DNA from: Siniperca chuatsi
Lineage: Eukaryota > Chordata > Actinopteri > Centrarchiformes > Sinipercidae
DNA length: 64,000 nt
NCBI RefSeq assembly: GCF_020085105.1
Contig: NC_058055.1
Span: 7,065,322-7,129,321 of the forward strand
Reading direction: 5' to 3'
The translations under genes were made by a program, and so were the position numbers. A model generated the notes under the pieces. The model searched no databases and was not told where the DNA came from. It was given only the letters and a program-made list of their open reading frames with translations. Each line of letters opens with the position of its first letter. The first letter of the stretch is position 1. Shown here piece by piece: positions 1 through 13,749 of the stretch.

Positions 1-1192
1 GAGGGTGACACGTTTACCTAGAACTATTATAAATTTGGAATTTCCTATTCTTTAATGTGCTTAGAACGCATCACATCGCACCCCCCTGTTCCCACAATGC
101 ACTGCGAAGGAGCATGGCTGACTTGTCATCCAAACGAGAATGAATGTGCTGTTTCCGTGTTATATCAGCTGACATCCCTTTTAAAGAATCTAATATTCAA
201 GTCTGTGAAGTTACTCTTACAGGTTATGTTTTTGTAAACGTGCTGTGAGGAGCCGACGAGTCCCTGCGTTTATTTCCGGTGAGAATCTGTCATCAGTTAC
301 CGTCGGCAAGCAACCTGCCTGAAGTGCTAGCTAGTAATGCTAGCCCGTTAGCCCCATTGGTAATAGTAATGTTAAAATAAAGCAGCTTAATGTGCAGTTA
401 AGCTACCCGGGCCCATTCAGTATTGCATTTAGTTTAATAATTAAGCTCTACTGACTAGAGTCTCGTCCGCTTTTGTCTCTTTGGTGTTTTATGTGCCTGT
501 TTCTGTCACCAGAGCAAAGCTTTAAATCTATGTATTAGCTACTTTGCTTTATTGTGGTCAGTAGCTAAGCTAGCATCGACCAAGGCTTACTGACAACTTT
601 TATTTTTGTCTTTGTCAGAGGCCTTTAATGTATCGAGACCTCTGTCGATTTTTTCCCCACTCGTAGTGGTAAATCAGTTTAAATGTCTAATGAATGCATT
701 ACGTTAACCTTAGACCTACTGACATCTGTAAGGCCGGTACAAATGAGCTTTTCTAGTGTAGTAATGACCTTGCTTACTAATAGTGGAATAAGTAATAAGA
801 CAATGTAAAAATACACCCAAGTAAAGGTCCGGCATTCAAAATCTTACTGAAGTTTTATCGCGAAATGTCAATATTAAAAGCAAAAGTAGTCATTTTGCAG
901 CAGAATGGCCCCTGTCAGTGTTATGTCATTGTATTATTATTACTGATACATACTGGTCATTATTTACTGTTGGGTTGTTCAGTCTGTAATAATGTAATCT
1001 CAAGCTGCAAAGTAACTAGTCTCCATAACTGAAATGAATGGAGTGGACAAAAAAAACTACAATCTTTGCCTCCTAATTGTAGTTAATTAAAAGTATAAGT
1101 TTGCATAAAATTAAGCATTTCAAATATGTAGTTATGTACAGTATTTGAGTAAATGTATTTATTTTGTATTGTCTGAATCTCTCCTGAAACAG
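1..1192 (+). promoter_or_regulatory. emc6 upstream region, probable 5' UTR exon and intron
   Basis: No coding sequence is recognised here. A good splice donor (TTTCCG then GTGAGA at 279-284) followed about 910 bases later by an acceptor at 1191-1192 suggests a non-coding first exon ending at 278 and an intron at 279-1192. The transcription start is not defined. The short open frames here show no family resemblance. Confidence 0.35.
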
Positions 1193-1730
<538 letters not shown>

Positions 1731-2933
1731 CTGTCCTCTTATCCTTCCTGCTCCACACTTAGCAGTGACTATGAACTTTATTTAACCTGTAACTCCTGCT
1801 CTGTGCTCGGTATCATCCATACCAGGATAAGAACAGTTATGATAATGTAGGTTGTAGTGTAACATAGATCAAAACAGATAACATCCTAACAAGGTGTAAG
1901 CACTTGGCATCACATTTCATGTACAATACTATGATTAAATTATAACAAATCTGATTAGTCATTGGAATAAATACCTCTGTACTACTTGTTTGTATACATT
2001 ATTAATCAGTTTGGCAGTGTCATTTGTTGACATCATGAAATCAACATGACCAGTCCTTTTGTTTTAACAATAAAGACCATTCAATAAATAGAAAGAGGTT
2101 GAACAGGAGTCCATGCACTTCAACATCTTGCACCATTCATTAACAATCAGCCAGTACAACAGCAGTGAACTTGTAGACTCGTAGCGCATCACAAATGCAT
2201 TACATTGTGAATAAGATTGTATTGTAGCCATTGCATGGCCGATATCAACGTTACAATCAGCACAGCCAACTCAACATAAAGGAGGAAACACATCAGCAGT
2301 CTGAAACAGCTGTTGAATTTAGAATATATTTTGCAGACTGATTCAGCTGAAATCATTTTACATTTTATTTATTAGTTTACAATGTTTATTTTACTTAATC
2401 CAAGCTTATATTTGAGGTCCATGGTAAAATTTTGGCATACTATGAAGGGCTGCAATTTTAAAAGCTAAGGCCCATCATATATTACTCAAATGGGAAATGA
2501 TGCTTAATTAGTCTGATCAACAGCTAAAAAAGCTTAAGTATAGATTTTCTAACATGCATTTGTAAAGCAGTAACCGATGAACCATTTCATATCACTCTGC
2601 TAATTGCATCAGTATTATCACAGTACTTTTGCATATCATTATTTATGGACCTGTTGTAATCTCCCACATACCAGCTTTGGATCCTGACCCAGCCACTGAA
2701 AACCACCTTTCTGTGTATTTCTACATCAGCGCCCTGGCCCACTTGCACAGTGCAGAACATTAACATTTCTCTGGACCAACATATCTTCAGTCAGGGCAAG
2801 CATCACTCAAGCTAGTGGCATGCCAGCAGCCGTGCCAGTAGGTGAGAAGTGGACATCAGTCCGACTTTTGGTTCAACCTCTTGCAACATAACTGAGACCA
2901 CTGCAGGTGATTTGTCTTGCTCTGCCTGCAAAC

Positions 2934-3204
2934 TTAATTGTGTGAGGAGAAAGTGATATGATGCCTTGGCTCTGCACCTTGGGGAGAGAGATTGGCAGAG
3001 TATCGCTGTCCTGTGTTGCGTGGAATGGTAGGACCCCGTTTGTCCACAGGCAGCTGGCTCTCTGCAGTGGGAGAAGACCCCATAGCGGGTTCAGTGTCCT
3101 CTGGGTTTTTGATGGAGTTGGCAGCCCCTTTCTCTGCAGCTGGTTTCCTAGATCTCCTTTCCCGGTGTCCTGCCTTCCCATCCTTGGGTTTGGTCCGGTC
3201 TTTC
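2934..3204 (-). CDS. p2rx5: p2rx5 terminal exon 12: cytoplasmic C-terminal tail
   Basis: The acceptor reads ACTGTATGTAATAG then GAAAGACC. The first base completes lysine 374 from exon 11, and the frame stays open for 89 more residues to a TAA at 2936-2934. The tail begins [20 protein letters not shown] and ends HITFSSHN. It is polar, basic at the start and Ser/Pro-rich later, as expected for a fast-diverging P2X5 cytoplasmic tail. Without this splice, exon 11 would read two residues (Tyr-Asp) into the intron and stop. Possible poly(A) hexamers on this strand lie at 2390-2385, 2373-2368 and 2369-2364. Confidence 0.8.
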
Positions 3205-6200
3205 CTATTACATACAGTATGAGAGAGATGTGCCAATAAATGCGATGATCAAGGTTTGAAAATTGGTTGATTTAAATGGCCCCATCGTTAAAGTCTGTCT
3301 AAATACAGTTAGTCATACTTGAAGTTGATGATTTCAAACTTCCTCTCTCGGTAGAAGGAGCTCGTGTTCATCATGTACAGTAGTATCATATCACATGCAA
3401 AGGCTCCCTGAAAGACAAAATAAATCAACTGGATTTTCACAAGCTGCAGAGAATCAAAATTTTTGTTACTGGTGATCATACATCACCCTCTAGTGGCACT
3501 GTAATATGACATTTTTCAAACTTGAGACATCTCTGTAATAACACACCAATTATCCACTGACACATCAACATAATATTTTAGTAAATTACTCACTGCACCC
3601 AGCAGAGCAATGCCCGAACCAATGGCAATTATTGTTGGAACAATACTGAATTTCCCAGCCTGCAAAACAATAACAGACATTCACTGCAAGTCTAATACCA
3701 GAATCATGTATGTGCCTTAGAAAAAAAACTGCTCATATCACTGCTGTACCTGGCCATTGATCATTATATCGAAGCGAATCCCATACACTTTATACAAAGT
3801 GCGATAGGTTTCCCCATTTTGATCCTTGTAATACCTGGCATATCTGCGGGGGGGGGAATCATCTGATTTAAGGTGTAAAAGACAGAGAACAGAGTGGAGG
3901 CAGTGGGCTGGCAGATTTATTTCTTGTTAAATGCCTGAGAGGACATACCTGAAGTTGTATCCTGATGTGACCGAGCTGTTCAAGTTCATGTCCAAACGGG
4001 TAAAGCTGTAGTGTGGATTACACTGTGAAGAGTCCTTATCCAGGTCACAGTTCCACTCAATAAGAATACCAACAGACCCACCCTGATGGACAGAAAACAG
4101 AGACTTTGTGAAAATTAGTGCCGCCTCACACATATTACTGCAGCTCTTGGCTATATTGACACACATCATGTTTGTTTCCTTTAGACTCTAAACTTTAGTT
4201 CATGTCTTGTTATCCTTCATCCTTTAAATGCCTTGCACAGACACATTTTCTTAGACCTTTAATCAGATTGAAGGTGGGTGGAGCTCTGCTGGGAACTACA
4301 CGATGTCGCCAAACTATATGAACTAATAACAATGTGCCTTTTTCACAGCAGGAAAAGCACATGTGTTACAATTAACATTATCAAAGGCTCTGTTCTGTTC
4401 TAGTGTCCCAGTAAGCCATGACAGTGTGACAGTGAGCAAGAATGCGCAATATATTTTCCTACTGTGACATGTCAAATGTCTTCAGTGTTAAAGGCATATG
4501 ATAATGGTGTAAATTGTCCCACCTTAACAGGTACAACAAAACAAATTGAGAGTGAGGGAGCTGTCAATCAAGCACACGCTGCACACGACCACGTGGTCCT
4601 GAGAAGAAGTCTAGTCAGGCGACATAAGTGAAAGCACCTGCGTAGGTGGACTATGGGTGTGATTTAAGAAATGTATTAAAATTACCGTTGACCTTGAAGG
4701 TTTATTCTTGACCTTGGAAATAGCAGTTTGACATAAAACATTCTCATCACAAGGTCCACTTGCTTGGTTTTTTCAGAGTTTGCTCAGTTTTCATGGAGAT
4801 GGTTTAGTTTTTGTGTGGAATTTATTTTTTTGATTTACTTTTTATTAATACGACCACTTGTAATCACATGACCGAAATTCCACCCTTGTTAGGCCGCGTG
4901 ATAACCACTAACTATCTCCGTGACAACTGAGCAAATTACGTCTAACGATGAAGGCCACAAGATGTGCCTGAAAGCTCTGAAAAAGCCAAGTAAGTGGACC
5001 TTGTGATAAGAATTGTTTTTGTCTAAAAGATACAGATTATTTTAGTATTTCTGCACAACCAGTACAAATCCATTATCCACCTGAAATGTATTGTTCATTT
5101 CTAAAATACAGTATGGAAATATTCCAGTCTGTGTTTGGATCCCATCACAGCACAGACTCTCCACTAATTAAAGAAATAATGCAAACCTCCGACCATGGCT
5201 CCATGTGGTTTGATATAACTGCTTGTACTTGTTTTGTGCTCCGCATTGTTGAATTTGGATTAATTATAGATTTTCCCCCAAAATCACATAAGCAAATTAG
5301 CAGCAGACCATCCCCTTATAAAGCCAAACAAATGGCCCTGATTTCATGGCATATTATCGTTATTGGATATCAACAGGAAGCATGGGAAGAGAAAGAGAGA
5401 GGGGTGATAAATGTCGCCTCCAGTTCTCAGAACGGTTTTTCCACCCTCATAATCTCCACAAGAAATCTACCATCATAGAGTGATGATGAGAAACTGATCT
5501 ATGCTTTTGTTCTGATTCCCTTCAACATGGCGGCCACGCATTCTTGTCAATAATAGTTATGATTACATTAATTGTTTTTTAGTTCAACGGGGAGTACAAG
5601 TGTGTTTTTCTACAGTTATTATTGTCGTCACTAGCAGCTAAAATTGTTTTCCATAATTCATAAAAGTGATGGTCTATTATGGTTTATTATCAAATGACCG
5701 TGAGGAAGCCAGGAACAGAAATCACTCCCACACACAATCTTAATTGGCACATTATTACACTTTGTACCTTAACAGCCATGTCCTGGAAGTCATGTCCAGT
5801 CCAGCTGACCAGCTCTCGGAGGTGGAAGATGGGGCAGTACGGATGGTTCTCTCTGTCATAAGAGCATCTTTTCAGGTATTCGTCATCAGAGGTTTCAAGG
5901 ACGTTGGACCTAAGAGGTAGACATGAAACCCACGTATCAAATGTCAGATTTTCGGGAACTATGGAAACCAGTCTTATTTTCACATTGAACATCAAGTATT
6001 CTTGAGTTTGTCCATTGAAAGGGCCAATTTTCCTAACCCAGAAAAAACATGAAGTTAAAAGATGAAAATCACCAAAGTTCTCTCAACTTCTCATATTGGC
6101 TTTGACCTTTCGACCTTCATCTTAGACACCATTACTGCTTAACCTTAGAAAGCTCTTACATTGTCTTTTACGATCTCTTGCTTGAAGCATAATGTCATTA

Positions 6201-8220
6201 TTTCTGACTGAACTGTAAGCTTAGATATATAGAATTCATCGAGATACACAGCACTTGATATCAAACCTTGACTGAATGAGTTTTTTTATTTTGCTTAAAA
6301 GTTTTCCTCTACACACACACACACACACACACACACCAACAGCAGCATATGCAGCATGTGTATGTCAATCAACCCACACCATCACACCCTCTGGCTCTAA
6401 GCACAGAGTGTAACTGGATGTGTCACAAAGACATAGTGTTGCCAGCCATTTCGAGTAACACCCATTAAGAGGGATTTGTATTACCAGCCAATCCCCATTC
6501 AGCATAAGCATATCAAGATTAGTGAGGAAACATACGAGAGATGGGTGTGTAATTAGAATAAAATCCTGACTGATGAATTAGCTGTGGCTTGTGGCATCGC
6601 TCTGCTTTCTTGCAGGACTTGAACAGATGACAGCAGAGAGGGCAGCAGCACAGCTCCATGGGCTAGCCCCATCTGATCTGACACCTGTCCAGGGGAAGGC
6701 CCGCTGTCAAGGACGTCTCAGATGACTGTTTCACAGTCTCAGTGCAATGCACAGGCTGGTATAAATAGAAGGCTCTCTGCACCCTAAAGCTATTTCAAGC
6801 AGCCATTGGAACACCTATATCCCTCAGCTCACTTGGTGAGCTGTGTCACAATGCCTTGAAACCATAGGCACACCAGCAATCAGCACCACTTACTTGGAGA
6901 ATTCAAACTTTGGAAACCTGATGAAATTCTTGATGTAGATGGTGAAGTTTTCTGCTTCACTCAGTATGGGCTCTCTGGAAATGAAAGAGACAGGCAGCTA
7001 TGTGAAAACAAAACAAGTGGAGCTGACAGGCTGTATTAGTAATAAATAGAACCTGTGAAATATCTCGGTCCCTGTGAGGGATCAGAGTGAGTGTCAGTGT
7101 AGTAGCACAAAATGGCAAATTTCCAAAGTTCTGCAAGAGAGGAAGGGTCTCACGTGGGTCTCTTGTTGTATTCAACAGGACACCAGGCGTGAATCTCACA
7201 GGTCCCAGTGCTGTTTAAACATAACCCAGTCTTGATTCCTGACGGAGAGAGCAAAGATTCTTGGCTGGGTGGAGCTTAAAGAGAGTTTATTCCAAAATAA
7301 GACAAATTTGAATACTTTTGGTATTGTGTATACTGTTGTTTTAAATGATAAATTAGTCATTTAAATGCCACAACTTTGTGATAGCATTGAGTTTAAAGTA
7401 GTGGCCAAACAATAACATTAGTGATTAATGTGGTCTATGTGGAAATTATTGTTTAAATTTGTCTAAGACAGTATATAAGCAAGATTTCACTTGTAAAATG
7501 AGATGCAACTATTGTTTTTTCACCATACAGAACATAGTGCAGATTGTCGGTGACTAATATGAAAGACCTAAAGCCATAGATGAAAATGTAAACCTGTAAT
7601 TGAGGCTGAAACCTACAAACTATTCAGATTTTTGAGTTGCAATGTTTTCACATGACTACAGTGCAATGAAAGATCCTCACCATGGCCAGCTGTTACAGTC
7701 TCCCCCTCTATGCAGTCTTCATCGCTTTGACATCGTCCATTTGGCACCTTGAAGCTCTGTGAGATAGGGTACATGTTGCTGGATATGAAAATGCAATTCT
7801 GTGGACATGGTAATCTGGCGCAGAGTGACCTGCAGCAATTTCAGATATTAGGTTGGGGGGGGGGGGGTGTGTGTGTGTGTGTGTGCTAATAATGAGATTC
7901 CTCTGTATACTCACCTCAGCACAGAACCCCAGCCTCTGATTGGGGGTCTCTATGTAATTTGTTACTACGAAGAACACCTGCTCACCCTACGAAATAAAAT
8001 TAGATCCAGACAGTGAGATCGAGATGCAAAAGGTTAAACACATTACACTCCTAAGAAGTTCAATATTGTTAAATCTGTTGAGACAGATGCTGAGGTTAAT
8101 GATATCCACTAAAGCGGACACTCAATAGCCTCATAATCTCTCTTGACAGGAGCGTAATTGGGGAGTGCTCTGACATTAATATTGGTGCTCTGCAAGCTGA
8201 GATAGCTTTTTTTAATTAAG

Positions 8221-8316
<96 letters not shown>

Positions 8317-9474
8317 CTCACATTAGGGGGTATGACATAATCCTCAGCACTCCACAGGTGAAGTCCTGTCTCGGAGCTGTTGGTCAGTGTAACACCTTTA
8401 AGCTTGGTGATGACTGAGGTCTGGATGGCCTCTTCTCTCTCCTGGTAACCTTTCTTCACCACAAACACCCACCTGAGACATTCATCCAAACATCAGAATT
8501 GGTTCAGTTTTAGAGCCTTACGCTGAAGAAGTTTAACAGTAGCCCAGTATTATTAGTTTGCTGGCCTTTTTTTTTTTTTTTTGATGTCAGCATGGGTGCT
8601 ATGCAGCAGTACAGCGTTTGGAGCAGCCTGTTTGTGACCACGTGGTCCATGTTGACAGCACACACGTTATAACGGTCATTAAGTGTGTTCACCAGCATGT
8701 GGCAGATGAAAGGAGTAATGTTAATGTGTGAGTGTATCCTAGAATACATCAGAGAATATGTTACGCATCTCCACAGGAACTATATCGAACTATTTTGGAA
8801 CTATTTTGCACATACACTTGCAGCAGCATCTAATGAGTAAAATGCACAAAATGACCACAAAGTCTGGGACGTGACATGGCAATAAAATCAGTGCATATGA
8901 ACATGAGCGGCCTCTCTAAGCCACAGGACATGCCATAGAGCCAAATATGAGTTTATAACCACGCTGCAGCCACTAAATGTGTAAATAAATAAAGTTTTAA
9001 AGGTCAAACCATGATACTATTAACCCTCACCAAACTGTCCCAGTCACCTGCTCAGCTTTCATCATTTCTCTCACATACACCAGCGTGACATCACACAGTG
9101 AGGGGTGGGATGGGATAACTTCCTGTCTCTACAGCAATTTGAGACATTAATGAATTCACCAACACAAACCCTTTCTGAGACTCAACCATTTTTAAAAACG
9201 GGGAAACTGTGTGCTGACACTTTAACAACAGTAAGTCCACACTTTGACATGCTCAACTATTTTTAACTTTGTGAATCACTTTCTAAAAGGTTACTTTATT
9301 CCATGCTTGAAGAGGGGGAGGGGGGGCATGCACTGCACCTCACCCGATTATGTATCCCAGCACGGCCAGCTGATAGAGTCTAAATAATATTCCGATTTTC
9401 TTGTTTTCAGCGATGACATATTTCTCTGTCTTGTAGTTGAGGAGAGAAACGAAGAAGCCTCCCCAGCCTGCCAT
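2934..9474 (-). CDS. p2rx5: P2X purinoceptor 5, ATP-gated cation channel (12 coding exons)
   Basis: Trimeric plasma-membrane cation channel opened by extracellular ATP. Coding exons, in gene order: 9474-9344, 8472-8322, 7986-7915, 7756-7681, 7238-7154, 6974-6894, 5909-5768, 4082-3949, 3843-3750, 3659-3594, 3407-3319, 3204-2934. All have GT-AG borders and the phases join to 463 residues. The N-terminus carries [13 protein letters not shown], the P2X intracellular signature, then TM1 (about 26-48). ATP-site residues are present: K67 and K69 in TKLKG, N289-F290-R291, and K309. The cysteine-rich ectodomain resembles P2X5, for example [19 protein letters not shown]2 (about 327-356) spans exons 10 and 11. 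The stabilising YxxxK motif follows (Y363, K367), then a basic, proline-rich tail from exon 12. The ATG at 9474 was chosen because MAGWGGFF aligns with the P2X start; the upstream in-frame ATGs lie in the 5' leader. Convergent with emc6. Confidence 0.95.
4740..5014. mobile_element. Short foldback MITE in p2rx5 intron 7
   Basis: The two ends are imperfect inverted copies. The left end reads ATCACAAGGTCCACTTGCTT. The right end, reverse-complemented, reads ATCACAAGGTCCACTTACTT. The match continues through a TTTTTCAGAG block and a TTTGCTCAGTT block about 50-90 bases further in. There is no coding capacity. The size of about 275 bases fits a non-autonomous DNA transposon; the superfamily and target duplication are not resolved. 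Confidence 0.6.
6312..6336. repeat. (AC)n microsatellite in p2rx5 intron 6
   Basis: About 12 AC dinucleotide units inside the intron between p2rx5 exons 6 and 7. No other function is apparent. Confidence 0.95.
7856..7884. repeat. poly(G)/(GT)n compound simple repeat in p2rx5 intron 3
   Basis: A run of about 13 G followed by about nine GT units, in the intron between p2rx5 exons 3 and 4 and about 30 bases from the exon 3 donor. Confidence 0.95.
8218..8315. repeat. (GATA)n microsatellite abutting the p2rx5 exon 2 donor
   Basis: A nearly perfect tetranucleotide tract of about 24 copies. On the p2rx5 transcript it reads (TATC)n and starts immediately after the intron 2 donor GTGAGT (8321-8316). 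The reverse frame through it encodes an artefactual Ser-Ile-Tyr-Leu repeat. Confidence 0.98.
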
Positions 9475-9880
9475 TCCTCCCGCACGGTGAACCCGAGTGA
9501 GACAGCAGCTCCCACGCTCCCAGCTGATAACTACAACTGCTTCACTTGTCATGCAACGGGCAAACCCAGTGAGAGAGGGGCTGCAAGACACCAACACCGT
9601 TTGCTCTAACAGCCCACTGCGAGGCATCTGGAGGAAATGTTAATATTATGCTTGGCTTGATATCAAATTCATTTTCTCTGACAGCAATCTGGGAGCCTCA
9701 CAAAACTTTGTGGAGCAAAGTAGTAATGATAAGTCATCTGCACAGTTTTTATGTGCAGTATACCCACGTGTTATAGTCATGTCATGGTGGTGTTAATGAC
9801 AGCAGACAGCTATGCAGAAGCATCTGGTAACATTGTCCCGCGGGACGTGGTGAAACACAGTGGAAATATCATTCTACCTT

Positions 9881-10238
9881 TTAAAAAATAATTTCAGCAA
9901 TTTCTGTTTCAGTGTTTGTGGCATGTATTATTCTGTTGTGTTCAAGTATGAAAACTATGGTAAAAAAAAAAGGGATCAAAATCGCTGCAGCAGAACCAAA
10001 GATATTGTATTTTATATATAAATTTCATTTGATATTTAGATTTTGTATTATTTTTCCTTTCCAAAACCTTGTGCCTACATTACCCACAAGGCCACTCGAC
10101 CACGAACGGTTTGGTCGGAGGTTCAGCTGTTATCCTCGCAGCGGCTTATGTAGCCTCAAGTCATTACCATATACAGTAATACTCCCCAAGACATAGAAAC
10201 AGATTTCGATGTGTAAAACTGGTGGAGTTCCCCTTTAA
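9881..10238 (-). mobile_element. Putative TTAA-type MITE fragment upstream of p2rx5
   Basis: Read on the minus strand from 10238, the end is TTAA followed by AGGGGAACTCCACC, which resembles a family of short TTAA-flanked DNA elements common in fish. The matching left end is not clear; a TTAA occurs at 9881-9884 without a matching inverted repeat. This is a resemblance from memory, not a database match. Confidence 0.35.
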
Positions 10239-10849
10239 AGTGAGTAAGACACACATTTTGCAGATCATACAGCCTGTGCATCTTTTACTACATATATTTT
10301 TCCTCTATGTTTTCACAACATATATATTTATCTTTTCTATTCTGATCCAATAAATTCTAATACACTGGTATTCTTTAACATATGCTCATAATACACTTTT
10401 TAGTCTACTGTTTTGCTGCTACAGCCTAATCTCCCATCTTTCCTTCCCCTTTCTCTTTAATGATATTGAAAACTTCCCTCTCTGCAGCATCTTCTCTAAT
10501 TTTCCTTTGACTTTAATGGACCAGTTCATTATCACTGCAGTAAACTGAGACACCATCAGTTAGCTTGAGGCAATTAAGCATAATTATATTTAGGAATATA
10601 CATGGCGTGAAAAAACTACATTTTATAAAAGGGCCCCTCCACAGACAGGTCCTAAAGATTAGGTCTTAATGAAGGAATTGTTTAAGTTGATATACATTAG
10701 TGTTGCAACTGATATGCAGTGAATCTGGGGGCTTTGGGCCAGCAGTTGCCTGCTTTGCCCAGGTTGGTAATTCATCCTTGATCAATACTGTCATCACTAA
10801 CTTTAATCACAGTCAGAAGAGGAAAGCTGAGCAAGAAATCTTTATCGGT

Positions 10850-11190
10850 AATAAAAATGTGTGATTCTTTAGTTTGAGATCTTCAGGCAAGGGTCTTCTG
10901 TCTGTTCCTGAGTCCAGGATGAAAACTAAGGGGGACAGAGCTTTTGCTATCAGGGCCCCGAGGCTCTGGAACAACTTGCCCGAAGAAATTAGGTTGTCTG
11001 AGTCAGTGTCTTTGTTTAAGTCTCTTCTCAAAACATGTTTATCAGAAAGCATATCCTGATTTTACCTGAACTGACTGTTTATTTTATATTTCATTATTCA
11101 CTGTGGTATTTTATTTCTCTCATTGTGAAGCACTGTGTACTTTGTTTTGATAAGTGCTCTATAAATAAAGTTTTATTATTATTTTATTAT
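10850..11190 (+). mobile_element. 5'-truncated LINE 3' end (L2/CR1-like), coding remnant plus tail
   Basis: The frame at 10874-11056 encodes GDRAFAIRAPRLWNNLPEEI followed by SLFKSLLKTC. This is the sequence that typically ends the reverse-transcriptase ORF of L2/CR1-type non-LTR retrotransposons in fish. It is followed by a short 3' UTR ending GTGCTCTATAAATAAAG and then an ATT-rich tail at about 11170-11190, typical of these elements. Everything upstream of the last 60 or so residues is missing, so this is a dead copy lying between p2rx5 and the polyubiquitin genes. Confidence 0.7.
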
Positions 11191-12071
11191 CTAAGATACA
11201 TCACTCCCCTCTACACCCTTAAATAACAACCCTCTCACTAGTTTTAGATGCAAAGTCATCACCAACCCAGACCTGGATATCTGTAAAGCAGCTGCTTTGA
11301 ACCATGACCTATATTTCATATTTCACAATTAATAAAACAACCATTTCTAAAGGGACAGATAGTCTTTTATAGACTTTTAACCACAGATTTGTGCAGCGGT
11401 AGAGTACAGTGCAAGGTCATGGAACCCGAGGGTGGGAGAACTACCAGTAAGCTAAGGACCTCTAGTGGTTCCATGTGGCATTTCACTCTTCATTAAATAG
11501 CCTATGAATACAGTAACATTTGAATTCCTGTAAGACACACTTGATTTAATGCTATGGAGCTTTTCAACCAGTATTCAGAGTCCATGCAACTGTGGGTTCA
11601 ACATGGGACGTTCAGTAGGACATTGATCCTTGAACCACAAGGCTTCCATATTGCCAGGTGATTAATGAGATTATACTGGTCAACAATAATTCTGCACTTT
11701 CTAGGAGGTTGTTACAAAGAGCAAGTTATCTGGATAAGTTTGCTGACTAAACCAACTGTTACAGGACTTTTCACATCAGTCCATGTTCCAGATCTGAAAG
11801 GGCTCCTGGTTTTACTCAGCAAGTTATCCATGTAACTTAATAAACTCACCTCTTGGAACAATTTATAAAGAAAAACAGAGGAAATGCACCTAACCCACTT
11901 ATTCTATTTAAAAAAGTACATTACCCGTAGAAATAATACAGAATTAACCTGAACATATAATGGTAACTGGATTTCAACAGGACAATATTTGAAAACCCAT
12001 CAGCTCTTAGAGTTCATATTCTAGTGAAATGTGCAAAAAGGAAAGAACAAACATAATTTAATCTCTCATCT
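11191..12071. other. Intergenic DNA between the LINE remnant and polyubiquitin gene 1
   Basis: AT-rich sequence in which I recognise no gene, RNA or repeat family. It lies downstream of the 3' end of the first polyubiquitin gene and upstream of p2rx5. Confidence 0.5.
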
Positions 12072-12118
12072 TTTATTGAGTTAGGTTGTCATGTAAATCA
12101 AGTAAAAACATGGAATCA

Positions 12119-13664
<1,546 letters not shown>

Positions 13665-13665
<1 letters not shown>

Positions 13666-13746
13666 AACAGTTGCCAGGGGGACAGGATGATTTATACTAG
13701 AGACACGTCATGGAGCGATATTCATCCGCAGTTGAAAATAGTTCCT
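13665..13746 (-). promoter_or_regulatory. Proximal promoter of polyubiquitin gene 1
   Basis: On the transcribed strand, in order: a conserved block at 13745-13721 (AACTATTTTCAACTGCGGAT), a TGACGT CRE/ATF-like half-site (13710-13705) and GTATAAAT (TATA-like, 13696-13691). Transcription should start about 25-30 bases downstream, near 13665. The same three elements in the same order and similar spacing lie before the second polyubiquitin gene. Confidence 0.65.
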
Positions 13747-13749
13747 ATT

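Noticed and set aside
5086-5478. A 130-residue plus-strand frame in a p2rx5 intron
   Set aside because: No recognisable domain, no splice or poly(A) context, and ordinary intronic composition.
8109-8489. Minus-strand frame with a long Ser-Ile-Tyr-Leu repeat
   Set aside because: Only its start is coding (p2rx5 exon 2); the repeat is the intronic GATA microsatellite.
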